Assembly (NCBI GenBank): GCA_905181725.1
Contig: CAJIYX010000003.1
Coordinates: forward strand, 1-61,416
DNA: 61,416 bases
Source: Alphaproteobacteria bacterium UBA830
GTDB lineage: Bacteria > Pseudomonadota > Alphaproteobacteria > MPNO01 > UBA830
Direction: 5' to 3'
In this document: positions 33,915 to 43,279 of the stretch, piece by piece
How the letters are laid out: every line of letters begins with the position of its first letter
Numbering within the stretch: position 1 is the first letter of the stretch
Made by a program: the position numbers and the translations under genes
Notes under the pieces: generated by a model
Database searches by the model: none
Told to the model about the DNA's origin: nothing
Seen by the model: the letters and a program-made list of their open reading frames with translations, nothing else

Positions 33915-34955
33915 ATGAAACACTTACTTATCACCGGGATAGCTGCACTCGCTGCTGCAGGGTCCGTTCTGGCGGCGCCGGCAACGGCAGATGTCCTTTC
34001 GGACAAATATGCCGGAAAGACCGTCACGATTATTTTCGGCTACGGCGCAGGCGGCACATACGGCAAAACGTCCCTGCTGCTCAGCCGCCATCTCGGTGCC
34101 AATATCCCCGGCAATCCGACGGTTATCACCAAATCCATGCCAGGTGCCGGCGGGATGAAATCAGCAAATTATGCTTTCAATGCCATGCCAAAGGGCGGGC
34201 TCTATATGCTGATGCCGCCGGACATGTCCATGGTGTCGCAGGTGCTTCGGCCGAAGAAGGTCAAGTATGACGCGCGCAAGTTCACCTGGCTCGGTCGTGT
34301 CTTTGGTTCGAACAACCTGATCGCCACCCGCCGCGATGCCGGGGCTGCCAATTATAAAGACGCCATAAAAGAAGAGATCATTATGGGGTCGACGGGCAAA
34401 GGATCGCCGACCTTTATCGTCACATCGCTCGCAAACGGCCTGCTGGGCACAAAATTCAAGATCGTGTCGGGCTACAAGGGTTCTGCCCGGGTTCGCCAGG
34501 CGATGGAACAGGGTGAGGTCAAAGGTGTATCGCTGGCGTGGGCCGCGTGGAAAAACGGCCACCCGCAGTGGTTCGAGGGTGGCAGCAGCTCCTTTGCTAT
34601 AGGGCTGCTTCAAAGCGGCTTTACCCGGTCGCCCGACCTGCCGAACGTCCCGCTTATCCGGGAGCTCGCACAGGGCGCCAACGCCAAGGCCGCCGCAGAC
34701 CTTATTGCCACGTCGAGCCTGATCGGCCGCGGCCTTGTAATGCCGCCGGGCACACCGAAGGAGCTGATCGCGCCGTTGCGCGCAGCGTTCTGGAAAACCG
34801 TGAATTCGCCCGAATTCGTGGCCGGTGCGAAACAATCCAAGCTACCGCTGTCTCCGATGAAAGGCGCCGAGATCCAGAAAACCGTCAACGAAATTCTGGG
34901 CATGTCACCGGTGGCGATCAAAACCGCTCAAAAGGCGATTTTCGGCAAGAAGTGA
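33915..34955 (+). CDS. tctC: Tripartite tricarboxylate transporter substrate-binding protein (TctC family)
   Basis: 346 residues with a signal peptide (MKHLLITGIAALAAAGSVLA, cleavage before DVLSDKYAG). TctC-type features: ITIIFGYGAGGTY-like phosphate/carboxylate loop, TVITKSMPGAGGM and GFTRSPDLPNVPLIRELAQ, PPGTPKELIAPLRAAFW. The ATG at 33915 follows GGGAG. No tctA or tctB lies in the window, so it is an orphan binding protein, common in proteobacteria. Ligand unknown; followed by a strong terminator. Confidence 0.9.
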   Translation: MKHLLITGIAALAAAGSVLAAPATADVLSDKYAGKTVTIIFGYGAGGTYGKTSLLLSRHLGANIPGNPTVITKSMPGAGGMKSANYAFNAMPKGGLYMLMPPDMSMVSQVLRPKKVKYDARKFTWLGRVFGSNNLIATRRDAGAANYKDAIKEEIIMGSTGKGSPTFIVTSLANGLLGTKFKIVSGYKGSARVRQAMEQGEVKGVSLAWAAWKNGHPQWFEGGSSSFAIGLLQSGFTRSPDLPNVPLIRELAQGANAKAAADLIATSSLIGRGLVMPPGTPKELIAPLRAAFWKTVNSPEFVAGAKQSKLPLSPMKGAEIQKTVNEILGMSPVAIKTAQKAIFGKK

Positions 34956-34978
34956 AAGCTTCACGCCAGACAAACCGA

Positions 34979-35009
34979 TAAGGGCCGGCGAATTTCGCCG
35001 GCCCTTTTT
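34979..35009 (+). terminator. Strong rho-independent terminator after tctC
   Basis: Perfect stem, AGGGCCGGCGAA at 34981-34992 with TTCGCCGGCCCT at 34994-35005, then TTTTT. One of the cleanest terminators in the window. Confidence 0.92.
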
Positions 35010-35047
35010 CTATGTGAAGCCGTTGTCTCTATTCTGGATGAAAGGCC

Positions 35048-35389
35048 TCAGGGCAGCTCCACCCGAACGATAATCGCCGCGGTCGCAATCACGGCCCTGT
35101 CGTCGCCCGTATCGGTCGGCACGTCCTGCCCACCGCTCACGGCCTTTACCGTGATCTGGCCGTAGGGCAACGTCTCCGCCACAGCTGCAGTATCCACTGC
35201 CGACGGGTCCTGCACGCAGACCGTCACCTCCACATGCATATCTTCACGCGCAATATCGAGCGATTTGATCATGATCAGCGAGCTGTGGTGAATAGCATCC
35301 TGCACCGCGCGGATGGCCGCCTTTGTGTAATCGCCGCCATGCAGATCGTTACCCATGCCGATTTCGAGCACCATGCGTTTAAGCGCCAT
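35048..35389 (-). CDS. Lin0512 family protein
   Basis: 113 residues from ATG 35389. The N-terminal block VLEIGMGNDLHGGDYTKAAI and RAVQDAIHHSSL is characteristic of the Lin0512 family, small proteins of unknown biochemical function. The frame extends to 35470 but homology starts at the internal Met. Divergent from the LigA-LigB-like pair with a 120-base spacer, suggesting a shared regulator or pathway. Confidence 0.8.
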   Translation of the reverse strand: MALKRMVLEIGMGNDLHGGDYTKAAIRAVQDAIHHSSLIMIKSLDIAREDMHVEVTVCVQDPSAVDTAAVAETLPYGQITVKAVSGGQDVPTDTGDDRAVIATAAIIVRVELP

Positions 35390-35509
35390 CGTTAATCTCC
35401 GTTCTGTTTGCTGGTAGGTACCCCTGCCCGCTTCCGCGGGAAATCGCAAAACCGGCTTGCCCATCACCAAAACCCAGCTAGACTCCGCCTACACCGCGAA
35501 AGCAGAAAC

Positions 35510-35800
35510 ATGACCGATTACTGGCTGAGTAAACTTTTCTTCGACATCCAGTCGCCTCAAAACTTGGCGAAATGGAAATCCGACCCTGAGAGCGTATTGG
35601 CGAACTATCCATTGAGCGCTGAAATGCGGGCGGCTGTGCTTGCTGATGACCTCGAGACAATCGCCCCCCATGTGAACGCCTATCTGCTCCGGTTCTATTT
35701 CAGCATTTCGGGCATGAAAGAGGACGAACTGCTCGCCCGCCTGCATGCGATGAAGGCCGATGCGGGCACACTCAACACCGGAGACACGCACCATGGCTGA
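35510..35800 (+). CDS. Extradiol dioxygenase small (LigA-like) subunit
   Basis: 96 residues, helical, with SPQNLAKWKSDPESVLANYPLSAEMRAAVLADD, the LigA-type fold of class III extradiol dioxygenases such as protocatechuate 4,5-dioxygenase alpha subunit. It has no metal site and helps close the substrate pocket of the LigB-type subunit. ATG 35510. Overlaps the start of the following LigB-like gene by eight bases, a strong sign of a paired subunit. Substrate not identifiable. Confidence 0.82.
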   Translation: MTDYWLSKLFFDIQSPQNLAKWKSDPESVLANYPLSAEMRAAVLADDLETIAPHVNAYLLRFYFSISGMKEDELLARLHAMKADAGTLNTGDTHHG

Positions 35801-36626
35801 ATTCGTCGGCGCCTTTGCCGCCTCGCATGGCCCGCTCATTGCGCGCGAATGGGACGTTCTGCCCGAAGGACCGAAAGCCACGCTTACCGCTGCCTTTGAC
35901 GAGACCGGGCGGCGCCTCAAAGCGCTAAAGCCGGACGTCCTAGTGATGCTGTCGCCGGATCACTGGGTAAACTTCTTTATCGATAACCTGCCGAGCTTCT
36001 GCATCGGCATCGGCGAGGAGCATGACGGCCCGCCCGAACCTTTCATGAAAACCGTCTATCCGCACAAAACCCTGCCAGGCCATGCCGCATTCGGCAGGCA
36101 CCTGCTGGAAACCGCCCTGCAGACCGACTTTGACCCGGCCATATCACACCGCCTGAAACTGGATCACGGATTTTGCGTGCCGCTCTGGCGCATGAGTGTC
36201 GATCCGGCGCTGCCGATCGTGCCGGTTATCGTAAACCAGCTCGAACGCCCCCTGCCGACGCTGCGGCGCTGCATCGCCTGGGGCAAGATGCTGCGCGAGG
36301 CCATCGACAGCTACCCGGGCGACCTGCGCGTCGCGGTCCTCGGTACCGGCGGGCTCAGCCATTCAATCGGGGAGCCGACGATGGGCGAAATTGACGAGCC
36401 TTTCGACCGGGTCTGTATCGATCTGTTCACCAATGCCGATGACGATACGCTGGCAGACCGGCTCGAAAGCGCGCTCGCGACAACCGGCAACGGCGCCGAA
36501 GAAGTCCGCGACTGGGTGATCGCCCATACCGCCGCCGGCAGCCAGGGCTTCGACCTGATCGACTACACACCGATCCCCGAAGTCTATATCGGCTGCGGCA
36601 TGGCGGAGTGGCTTCCAGCGGCCTGA
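35793..36626 (+). CDS. Class III extradiol ring-cleavage dioxygenase catalytic (LigB-like) subunit
   Basis: 277 residues. Fe(II) ligands as in LigB: the first His in FAASHGPLI (about residue 10), the second in SPDHWVNFF (about 55), and the Glu in IPEVYIGCG (about 266). The catalytic His for deprotonation is in ISHRLKLDHGFCVPLW. Cleaves a catecholic ring at an extradiol position. The start overlaps the LigA-like gene. It could be a protocatechuate, gallate or related dioxygenase; the Lin0512 gene and an orphan TctC nearby suggest an acid substrate. Confidence 0.87.
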   Translation: MAEFVGAFAASHGPLIAREWDVLPEGPKATLTAAFDETGRRLKALKPDVLVMLSPDHWVNFFIDNLPSFCIGIGEEHDGPPEPFMKTVYPHKTLPGHAAFGRHLLETALQTDFDPAISHRLKLDHGFCVPLWRMSVDPALPIVPVIVNQLERPLPTLRRCIAWGKMLREAIDSYPGDLRVAVLGTGGLSHSIGEPTMGEIDEPFDRVCIDLFTNADDDTLADRLESALATTGNGAEEVRDWVIAHTAAGSQGFDLIDYTPIPEVYIGCGMAEWLPAA

Positions 36627-36661
36627 CGCCTCACCTGCACATCACATAAAAAAATCAGGCG

Positions 36662-37621
36662 CTACGCCCAAATATCTTCCCAGGAGCCCTGGGTTGCGGC
36701 CTTGGAATATTCCGTCGACCGGTTTTCGAAGAAATTGGTGTGTTCCATGCCGTTGAGCATTTCATCCATCCACGGCAGCGGGTTTTTCTCCAGCCGGTAG
36801 ATTGGCTGAAGTCCCAGCTGGGTCAGACGGCGGTCGGCGATATAGCGTATATACTGCTTCACTTCCGAACCGGCGAGCCCTTCGACACCGCCAAGCTCAA
36901 ACGCGAGATCGATAAACGCATCTTCATGCTCGACCATTTCAGAGCAGGTCACATAAAGCGACCGCTGGAATTCCTCGGTCCAGATTTCGGGGTTTTCCGA
37001 AATAAAGGTGCGGAACAGCTTGATGATGGATTCCGTGTGCAGGCTTTCGTCACGCACCGACCACGAAATGATCTGCCCCATACCCTTCATTTTATTGAAG
37101 CGCGGGAAGTTCATTAGGATGGCGAAGCTGGCAAACAGCTGCAGCCCTTCGGTAAAGGCACCGAACACGGCCAATGTCTGCGCGATGTTCTCTTTGGTGG
37201 AGACATCGAACTTGTGCAGATAATCGACCTTGTCCTTCATTTCCTTGTAGTGCAGGAACGCCTGGTATTCGGTTTCCGGCATGCCGATGGTGTCGAGCAG
37301 ATGCGAATACGCGGCAATATGGACGGTTTCCATATTCGAAAACGCTGCCAGCATCATCTGCACTTCGGTCGGCTCGAACACGCGTGAATACTGCTTCATA
37401 TAGCAGTTGGCGACTTCGATATCGGACTGGGTGAAGAAGCGGAAAATCTGCGTCAGCAGATTGCGCTCCTCTGCCGTCATCTTGTTGTGCCAGTCCTTGA
37501 CGTCATCGGCCAGTGGCACTTCTTCAGGCAACCAGTGCACCCGCTGCTGCATAAGCCAGGCATCGTATGCCCAAGGATAACGGAAAGGTTTGTAGGCAGA
37601 ATTAGCTTCAAGTAACGACAT
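36662..37621 (-). CDS. nrdB: Ribonucleoside-diphosphate reductase class I, beta subunit
   Basis: 319 residues. The diiron site is complete: Asp in FFTQSDIEVANCY, Glu and His in NMETVHIAAYSHLLDTIG and the radical Tyr four residues after that His; later SWSVRDESLHTESI and SEMVEHEDAFIDLAFE carry further Glu and His ligands. It generates the tyrosyl radical used by NrdA to reduce ribonucleotides. GGGAG lies upstream of ATG 37621. Directly downstream of nrdA on the same strand (88 bases apart). Confidence 0.96.
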   Translation of the reverse strand: MSLLEANSAYKPFRYPWAYDAWLMQQRVHWLPEEVPLADDVKDWHNKMTAEERNLLTQIFRFFTQSDIEVANCYMKQYSRVFEPTEVQMMLAAFSNMETVHIAAYSHLLDTIGMPETEYQAFLHYKEMKDKVDYLHKFDVSTKENIAQTLAVFGAFTEGLQLFASFAILMNFPRFNKMKGMGQIISWSVRDESLHTESIIKLFRTFISENPEIWTEEFQRSLYVTCSEMVEHEDAFIDLAFELGGVEGLAGSEVKQYIRYIADRRLTQLGLQPIYRLEKNPLPWMDEMLNGMEHTNFFENRSTEYSKAATQGSWEDIWA

Positions 37622-37709
37622 TCTTCACTTCACTCCCTCGCCTTCTCCCCCATAGGAGAAGGGTATTTTCATCGGCCGACCGTCAGATCACTGACAGCTT
37701 ACTGGCAGC

Positions 37710-39605
37710 TTATTGACAGCTCAGGCACTCTTCGTAATCGCTATCGTTTTCACCCGACGCGGCCAACGGCAGCGGCTGAATGGCGCCATCGACCGGCAGC
37801 CCCAGACCGCCCGTCGTCGGCGCCGCAGTGGCCCCGGTAACCGACAAGCTCGCGTGGCTCTCGGCTCGGACAACCGACCGTGAGCGGCAGTAATAGAGCG
37901 ATTTCACGCCCTTCTGCCAGGCACGCCAGTGAACGTCATGGAGGGTTTTCTTCTCCACATCTGCCGGCAGGAAGACATTGAGCGACTGCGACTGGCAGAT
38001 AAACTCCGCACGATCGCCCGCATGGTCTATAAGCCAGCGCTGATCGATCTCGAACGCCGTCTTGAAGGTGTCTTTTTCATCATCCGACATAAAATCCAGA
38101 TGCTGGACCGATCCTTCATGAACCGTGATCGACGACCATGTGTCGTCGTCGTCCATACCTTTTTCAGCCAGCAACGCCTTGAGAAACTTGTTACGGACGC
38201 TGAACGAACCGGAAAGAGTTTTATGTGTATAGGCATTCGCCGCGTTCGGCTCGATGCCCGGGGACGAACCACCGCAGATGATCGAGATCGACGCGGTCGG
38301 TGCAATCGCCATCTTGTTCGAGAACCGCTCCATGACACCGTATTCGCCGGCATCGGGGCATGGTCCGCGCTCTTCGGCGAGCGTGACCGACGCGGCATCC
38401 GCGGCTTCCTTGATCTGCTTGAAGATACGCTTGTTCCAGACCTTCGCCATGACGGATTCCATCGGAATGTTCTGGCTCTGCAGGAAGGAGTGATAGCCCA
38501 TCACACCAAGCCCGACGGAACGTTCGCGCATCGCGGAATACTTTGCGCGTTCCATCGCATCCGGCGCGCGGTCGATGAAGTCCTGAATGACGTTGTCGAG
38601 GAAGCGCATGATGTCTTCGACGATCGTCGGATGGTCTTTCCATTCCGTATAGGTTTCGAGGTTCAGCGATGACAGGCAGCACACAGCCGTCCGTTGTTCG
38701 CCGTCCTTGTCGATCCCCGTCGGCAGCGTGATCTCGCTGCACAGGTTGGACATCTTGACCTCGAGCCCGGCAAGCTTGTGATGCTCCGGGATCGCCTTGT
38801 TGACGTGGTCGATATACAGGAAATAGGGCTCTCCAGTTTCGATCCGGGTCGACAGCATGCGGATCCACAGGCTGCGGGCGGAAATCTTGCGGATGACCGC
38901 CTGATCCTTCGGGCTTTTCAGCCCCCATTCCTCGTCGTTTTCGACAGCGCGCATGAACTCGTCGGGAATGATGATCCCGTGATGCAGGTTCAGCGCCTTA
39001 CGGTTCGGGTCGCCGCCGGTCGGACGGCGAAGCTCGATGAATTCTTCAATTTCAGGATGATCAACGCGGATATAGATCGCCGCGGAACCGCGCCGGAGCG
39101 AGCCCTGCGAAATCGCCAGGGTCAGCGAGTCCATCACGCGGATGAAGGGAATAATGCCGGAGGTCTTGCCGTTCGCACCGACCTTTTCGCCGATCGAACG
39201 CAGATTGCCCCAATAGGAGCCGATACCGCCGCCGAGCGAGGCCAGCCAGACGTTCTCATTCCACAGATTAACGATGCCATCTAGGCTGTCCGTGGCTTCG
39301 TTCAGAAAGCAGGAGATCGGCAGACCGCGTTCTGTGCCGCCATTAGACAGAATGGGCGTCGACGGCATGAACCACAGGTTCGACATGTAGTCGTAAATCC
39401 GCTGGGCATGCGCGGAATCATCCGCGAAGTGGCACGAAACGCGTGCAAACAGATCCTGATATTCTTCACCGGGCATCAAATAGCGGTCGGTCAGAACCGC
39501 TTTGCCGAAATCGGTCAGATTCGCGTCACGATCGCGATCAATCTTGACCGTAATCCCTCTTTTCGACTGGAAAAGATCATGTTCCGTCTGCACCAGATCT
39601 AGCAA
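37710..39605 (-). CDS. nrdA: Ribonucleoside-diphosphate reductase class I, alpha subunit
   Basis: 631 residues. Active-site residues: Cys in LPISCFLNEATDS, the NLCSEITLP loop with the Asn-Cys-Glu triad, and a C-terminal redox pair in YEECLSCQ. There is no N-terminal ATP-cone, so the protein is shorter than E. coli NrdA and likely lacks dATP activity control. Translation starts at TTG 39605, supported by a strong AAGGAGG six bases upstream. Reduces NDPs to dNDPs with NrdB. Upstream region has two inverted repeats of one architecture. Confidence 0.95.
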   Translation of the reverse strand: MLDLVQTEHDLFQSKRGITVKIDRDRDANLTDFGKAVLTDRYLMPGEEYQDLFARVSCHFADDSAHAQRIYDYMSNLWFMPSTPILSNGGTERGLPISCFLNEATDSLDGIVNLWNENVWLASLGGGIGSYWGNLRSIGEKVGANGKTSGIIPFIRVMDSLTLAISQGSLRRGSAAIYIRVDHPEIEEFIELRRPTGGDPNRKALNLHHGIIIPDEFMRAVENDEEWGLKSPKDQAVIRKISARSLWIRMLSTRIETGEPYFLYIDHVNKAIPEHHKLAGLEVKMSNLCSEITLPTGIDKDGEQRTAVCCLSSLNLETYTEWKDHPTIVEDIMRFLDNVIQDFIDRAPDAMERAKYSAMRERSVGLGVMGYHSFLQSQNIPMESVMAKVWNKRIFKQIKEAADAASVTLAEERGPCPDAGEYGVMERFSNKMAIAPTASISIICGGSSPGIEPNAANAYTHKTLSGSFSVRNKFLKALLAEKGMDDDDTWSSITVHEGSVQHLDFMSDDEKDTFKTAFEIDQRWLIDHAGDRAEFICQSQSLNVFLPADVEKKTLHDVHWRAWQKGVKSLYYCRSRSVVRAESHASLSVTGATAAPTTGGLGLPVDGAIQPLPLAASGENDSDYEECLSCQ

Positions 39606-40026
39606 GCCAACCTCCTTCTAAATACGACTCGTCAGGGGGCAGTTAGCGTGTCCTGCACGAACGTACCCCCTCGGATATTCGCGCTGGCTGGCAGGTTTAG
39701 GTTGCTGTCTGGTAACGGCAAAAAAGGGCCGTTTTCCGGTATTTGCACCCCGCCCCGCGACCCGAAAAGTATCCACATGCGTCTGTGGATAACTATCCCC
39801 GGTGGCCGCGACGTCGGAGTGTGCATCAACATCTAGGGTACCGTCAATCAAAAAGGCCTAAATGATGATATATCCACAACATGTTGTGGATATCCTGTGA
39901 GAACGGCAGAATTCAGCAGGTTCTAAAAACGGGGAAAGATGTGCACTAAATTCCTGAGGCCCGCCGACCCGGTTTCAGACCGGTTTCAGGGCCTATTTCG
40001 ATTCGTTAGCCAAATGAAGGATTCGT
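39606..40026. promoter_or_regulatory. nrdAB upstream region with two TATCCACA-N6-TGTGGATA inverted repeats
   Basis: 421 bases without a gene. Two inverted repeats share one architecture, TATCCACA, six bases, TGTGGATA: one at 39770-39791 and one at 39871-39892. The second is a perfect 24-base palindrome if one flanking base on each side is included, and its core is similar to NrdR-type boxes. The right arm of the first is, on the minus strand, a perfect DnaA box (TTATCCACA, 39784-39792). Centre-to-centre distance is about 101 bases. They lie 165-290 bases upstream of the TTG start. Likely NrdR or DnaA control. Confidence 0.6.
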
Positions 40027-40497
40027 TCAGCGCGGTTTAAGGCAGCGCTCGAATGCTGCCAGCGTTTCTTCCGACACATGATGCTCAAGACCCTCGGCAT
40101 CGGCCCGGGCGATTTCCTCACTGACCCCGATCGCTGTGAGAAATTCGACAACAAGCTGATGCCTCCGCCGCGATGCTTCCGCAACCCGGCGACCGTCCTC
40201 CGTCAGGAAAACCGCACGATAGGGCTGGGTCTTTATCCAGCCCGTCTCTTTTAACCTGCCAATCATGCGAGCCACTGTCGGCGTGGTAACGCCGAGCCGC
40301 TTCGCGATATCGACTGAGCGCGCTTCGCCCGTCGAATCGATCAAGTCGGCAATCAGTTCGACATAATCCTCCATCACCTCGCTCTGGCGCGCCGCGCGCA
40401 CCTGACGGTGATGGTCCGCCTGCTTATGCGGTGCAGGCAGAACCGGGGCAACCGGCGGCCGTTTGTCGGAGGGATCTACTATAAGTTTTCCTGACAT
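40027..40497 (-). CDS. mntR: Manganese-responsive regulator MntR (DtxR family)
   Basis: 156 residues from the ATG at 40497 (an upstream ATG at 40554 is in frame). The winged HTH is [27 protein letters not shown]. Metal ligands fit MntR: Asp and Glu in [14 protein letters not shown], His in [11 protein letters not shown] and the Glu/His cluster in [13 protein letters not shown]. It represses Mn uptake genes when Mn(II) is bound. No mntH or mntABC is in the window. Tandem with nrdA on the same strand; class I enzymes can use Mn, which may be why they are neighbours (speculative). Confidence 0.93.
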   Translation of the reverse strand: MSGKLIVDPSDKRPPVAPVLPAPHKQADHHRQVRAARQSEVMEDYVELIADLIDSTGEARSVDIAKRLGVTTPTVARMIGRLKETGWIKTQPYRAVFLTEDGRRVAEASRRRHQLVVEFLTAIGVSEEIARADAEGLEHHVSEETLAAFERCLKPR

Positions 40498-40622
40498 ATC
40501 GGCACTATGCCGCAACCCGGGCTCTCTGCCAACGGACTGAAACTGGTCAACCAAATGTGATCCGGCTTGATCAAAGGGGACGTAAGGTCCTAATTATCCT
40601 GAGCCGAGGAGCATCATCCGCC
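40498..40622. other. Spacer between mntR and the aldo/keto reductase pseudogene
   Basis: A 125-base spacer. A GAGGAG at about 40608-40613 could be the ribosome binding site of the pseudogene. Nothing else seen. Confidence 0.35.
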
Positions 40623-41640
40623 ATGTCACCGCGAAAACCAGCCTAGCCAACCGCTTTTAGACAACCGTTTGACCGTCGCATGTTCCTGGCGGCCACTGCG
40701 GCAACGGGCGCAGGGCTTTCACTCGGCATAACGCCTGCCCGCGCCGACATCCGCCCCAAAACAGTGCCTGTGATACCCGGGCCTGTGATACTTGGGCCTG
40801 CGATATCTGGGCCGGCCATACTGCGCGCAATCCCGGGAACGGCGGAGCGTATACCGGTTATCGGTATGGGGACGTGGATTACCTTTAATGTCGGCAGCAG
40901 CCGGCGCCTGCGCGACGGGCGGGCAGAAGTGCTGAGAACCTTTTTCGACCGGGGTGGCACGGTTGTCGATTCATCACCAATGTACGGATCGGCCGAGGAT
41001 GTCATCGGATACTGCCTCGATAAAATCGGCAAACGGGAGTCCCTATTCGGTACGACCAAGGTCTGGACCCCGCCGATCGCCGACGGGGCAGATTAGATAT
41101 CGGAATCGCGGACCCTCTGGGGCGTCGAAAAATTCGATCTAATGCAGGTCTACAATCTGGTCAACTGGGAAGGCCATCTGGAAACGCTCGCCAATGACAA
41201 GGCGGCCGGGCGCGTCCGCCATATCGGCATCACAACGTCGCATGGCAGCCGCCACAGTCAGATGGCGCGGGCGATGGCCGACCCCGCGCGTGGATGCGGT
41301 TCAACTTACCTACAACATCACCGACCGGTCGGCGGAACAACGCCTGCTACCGGTGGCGGCGGAACGGGGCCTTGCTGTCGTGATCAACTGGCCGTTTCGG
41401 CGCGGAGAGCTGTTTCGGCGGTTCGCCCGGCACCCGCTCCCGGAATGGGCCGCCGAGATCAAGTGCACGAACTGGGCGCAGTTCTTCCTCAAATTCGTGA
41501 TCTCGCATCCCGCCCTAACCTGTGCCATCCCGGCGACCTCACAGGTCTCACATATGAAAGAGAATATGGGCGCGCTGTATGGCGCGCTGCCGGATACCGC
41601 CATGCGGGCACGCATGGTCCGCTACACCGAGGGTCTCTGA
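40623..41640 (+). pseudogene. Tat-exported aldo/keto reductase, decayed
   Basis: The frame from ATG 40623 has a twin-arginine signal (DRRMFLAATAATGAGLSL) and an aldo/keto reductase barrel (VIGMGTWITFN, TVVDSSPMYGSAEDVIG with the catalytic Asp and Tyr, LFGTTKVW with the Lys). It is broken three times: TAG at 40644-40646, TAG at 41094-41096, both plausible former CAG codons, and a shift near 41281-41290 after which the reductase continues in another frame (RVDAVQLTYNITDRSAEQRL to RMVRYTEGL). The usual active-site His of QVHN is Tyr (QVYN). Clear pseudogene of a periplasmic reductase. Confidence 0.88.
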
Positions 41641-41644
41641 ACGG

Positions 41645-42308
41645 ATGCTCCCCGATACCGCCGAGGTCCTGTTCGCCCTATTAGACGAATACAATCAGGC
41701 GATCCGGCCACTGCAGGGCGTTGCCCTGCAGTGGCCGCTGGCGTACTCATGCTGGCGCTGCGGTCGCGTGAAAACCGAAGCCGCCTTATCGTCGCGATAC
41801 TGGCAGCCGGCTGGGGATGGACTGGAATGGTCTTTCATCTGGTCTATTTCACGGAAATCAACTTCGCCGCGGGCCTATGGCGCTCTTTTTATCCTGCAGG
41901 GCGCTCTGCTGTTCTGGAGCGGCGTTTATCGGAACCGGATTTCAATCCGTCTTCAGCGGAAACCGGCAAGTTATGCCGGCGCCGCCATCTTTGTGCTGTC
42001 AGCGCTGATCCTGCCCGTGATCGACTGGCATCACGGCCTTTCATGGACCGAGGCCCGCTTCGCCCTGCTGGCGCCGGGCACCACCGCGGGACTCACGCTC
42101 GGCCTCCTGATGATGCTAGACCGCCGCCCGCCCCTGTGGGGTCGGCGCGATACCGGTCCTCTGGACCACCATCGCCGGCGCCCACGCGGCGGTTCTCGGT
42201 ATCTACTAGGATATCGCGTTGACCGCCGCCGGGCTGATCGCGCTGTTCTGGCTGATCGCCCGTGCGCGCGTGTTGCTGACACAGATCGACGATGTCGATC
42301 AGTTGTAG
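41645..42308 (+). pseudogene. DUF6064-like multi-pass membrane protein, decayed
   Basis: Pieces in three frames make one membrane protein of about 220 residues: MLPDTAEVLFALLDEYNQAI, then AAGVLMLALRSRENRSRLIV and GWGWTGMVFHLVYFTEINFA, then AYGALFILQGALLFWSGVY, then IPVLWTTIAGAHAAVLGIY and a last hydrophobic segment ending at TAG 42306-42308. The pieces are joined by shifts near 41728, 41893 and 42138 and there is a TAG at 42207-42209. The sequence looks like the DUF6064 family; that name is moderately sure. It runs into the 3' end of the convergent lyase gene by ten bases. Non-functional. Confidence 0.75.
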
Positions 42309-43171
42309 CGGTCTTCGAACTCCGTGATTTCGTTGAAGCCCATCAGATCGTTGAATTCCGCGAACGAAAACAGCTCTGTCGCGCTCTTCTCGGCATCACC
42401 ATGCTCCTTAAGCGCCCCGTAGACGTCATTCAGCGCGTTGCAGGTGGCAAGAAAGCCCGAGGACGGGAAAATGGCTATGCGGTAGCCGAGCGCTTTCAGC
42501 TCGTCCGGCGTCATCACCGGCGTCACACCGCCATTGACCATGTTCGACAACAGCGGAATGTCGCCGCCAAAGCGCTGCCCGATGTCGCGCATTTCCTCGA
42601 CATCGGCGGGCGCTTCGTAAAACAAAATGTCCGCGCCGGCTTCGACATACATTTCAGACCGCCGCATGGCCTCGTCGCGCCCGACCGCCTTGCGCGCATC
42701 GGTACGCGCGATAATCAGCGTGTCTTCGGAAAGTCGGCTGTCGAGGGCAACCTTGATCTTCGTGACCATGTCTTCCGCCGGGATCAGCTTGTGCCCGGTC
42801 AGATGTCCGCATTTCTTGGGAAAATCCTGGTCTTCGATCTGGATCGCCGACACGCCGGCCATCTCATAGCCACGAACGGTTTCGCGTACATTCACCGGCC
42901 CGCCATAACCCGTATCGGCATCGGCGATCAACGGCGTCTTCGTACCGCCGGCCACCCGACCGGCGCGCGACACCATATCGGTATATGTGGCGATGCCGGC
43001 ATCCGGCAGCCCCAGATGCGATGCGACCGTGCCCGATCCGGTCATGTACAACGCATGAAAGCCCATGCGGTCAGCCATCTTGGCAGAGATCATGTCATAA
43101 ACGCCGGGGGCCACGATAAAGTCGTCGCCGTCACGAAGTTTCGCCGCGAGGGTCACTGATTTCGAATGCAT
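42299..43171 (-). CDS. Isocitrate lyase/PEP mutase family protein (oxaloacetate decarboxylase or methylisocitrate lyase type)
   Basis: 290 residues from ATG 43171. Family signatures: VYDMISAKMADRMGFHALYMTGSG, LIADADTGYGGP with the Mg-binding Asp pair, and IQIEDQDFPKKCGHLTGHKL, whose Lys-Lys-Cys-Gly-His is the catalytic loop. PEP-mutase superfamily members cleave C-C bonds of 2-hydroxy or 2-methyl acids (methylisocitrate, dimethylmalate, oxaloacetate). The exact substrate cannot be told. It is downstream of the amidase gene with about 110 bases between. Confidence 0.9.
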   Translation of the reverse strand: MHSKSVTLAAKLRDGDDFIVAPGVYDMISAKMADRMGFHALYMTGSGTVASHLGLPDAGIATYTDMVSRAGRVAGGTKTPLIADADTGYGGPVNVRETVRGYEMAGVSAIQIEDQDFPKKCGHLTGHKLIPAEDMVTKIKVALDSRLSEDTLIIARTDARKAVGRDEAMRRSEMYVEAGADILFYEAPADVEEMRDIGQRFGGDIPLLSNMVNGGVTPVMTPDELKALGYRIAIFPSSGFLATCNALNDVYGALKEHGDAEKSATELFSFAEFNDLMGFNEITEFEDRYN

Positions 43172-43279
43172 TGATAGAGCTCCTGTTTGCTGCGCAGAAT
43201 ATAGTGCGCTGTCGGGAACAGGCAAGGCACCGATGGCTCAAAGCCATGATTTACCTCACCACAGGACCTCCGCGCCTCC

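Noticed and set aside
33830-34027. N-terminal extension of the RTX frame
   Set aside because: It is antisense to the tctC signal peptide and promoter and has no RTX character.
41579-43159. 526-codon plus-strand frame as one protein
   Set aside because: It strings together reductase, DUF6064 and antisense-lyase sequence; only short parts are protein-like.
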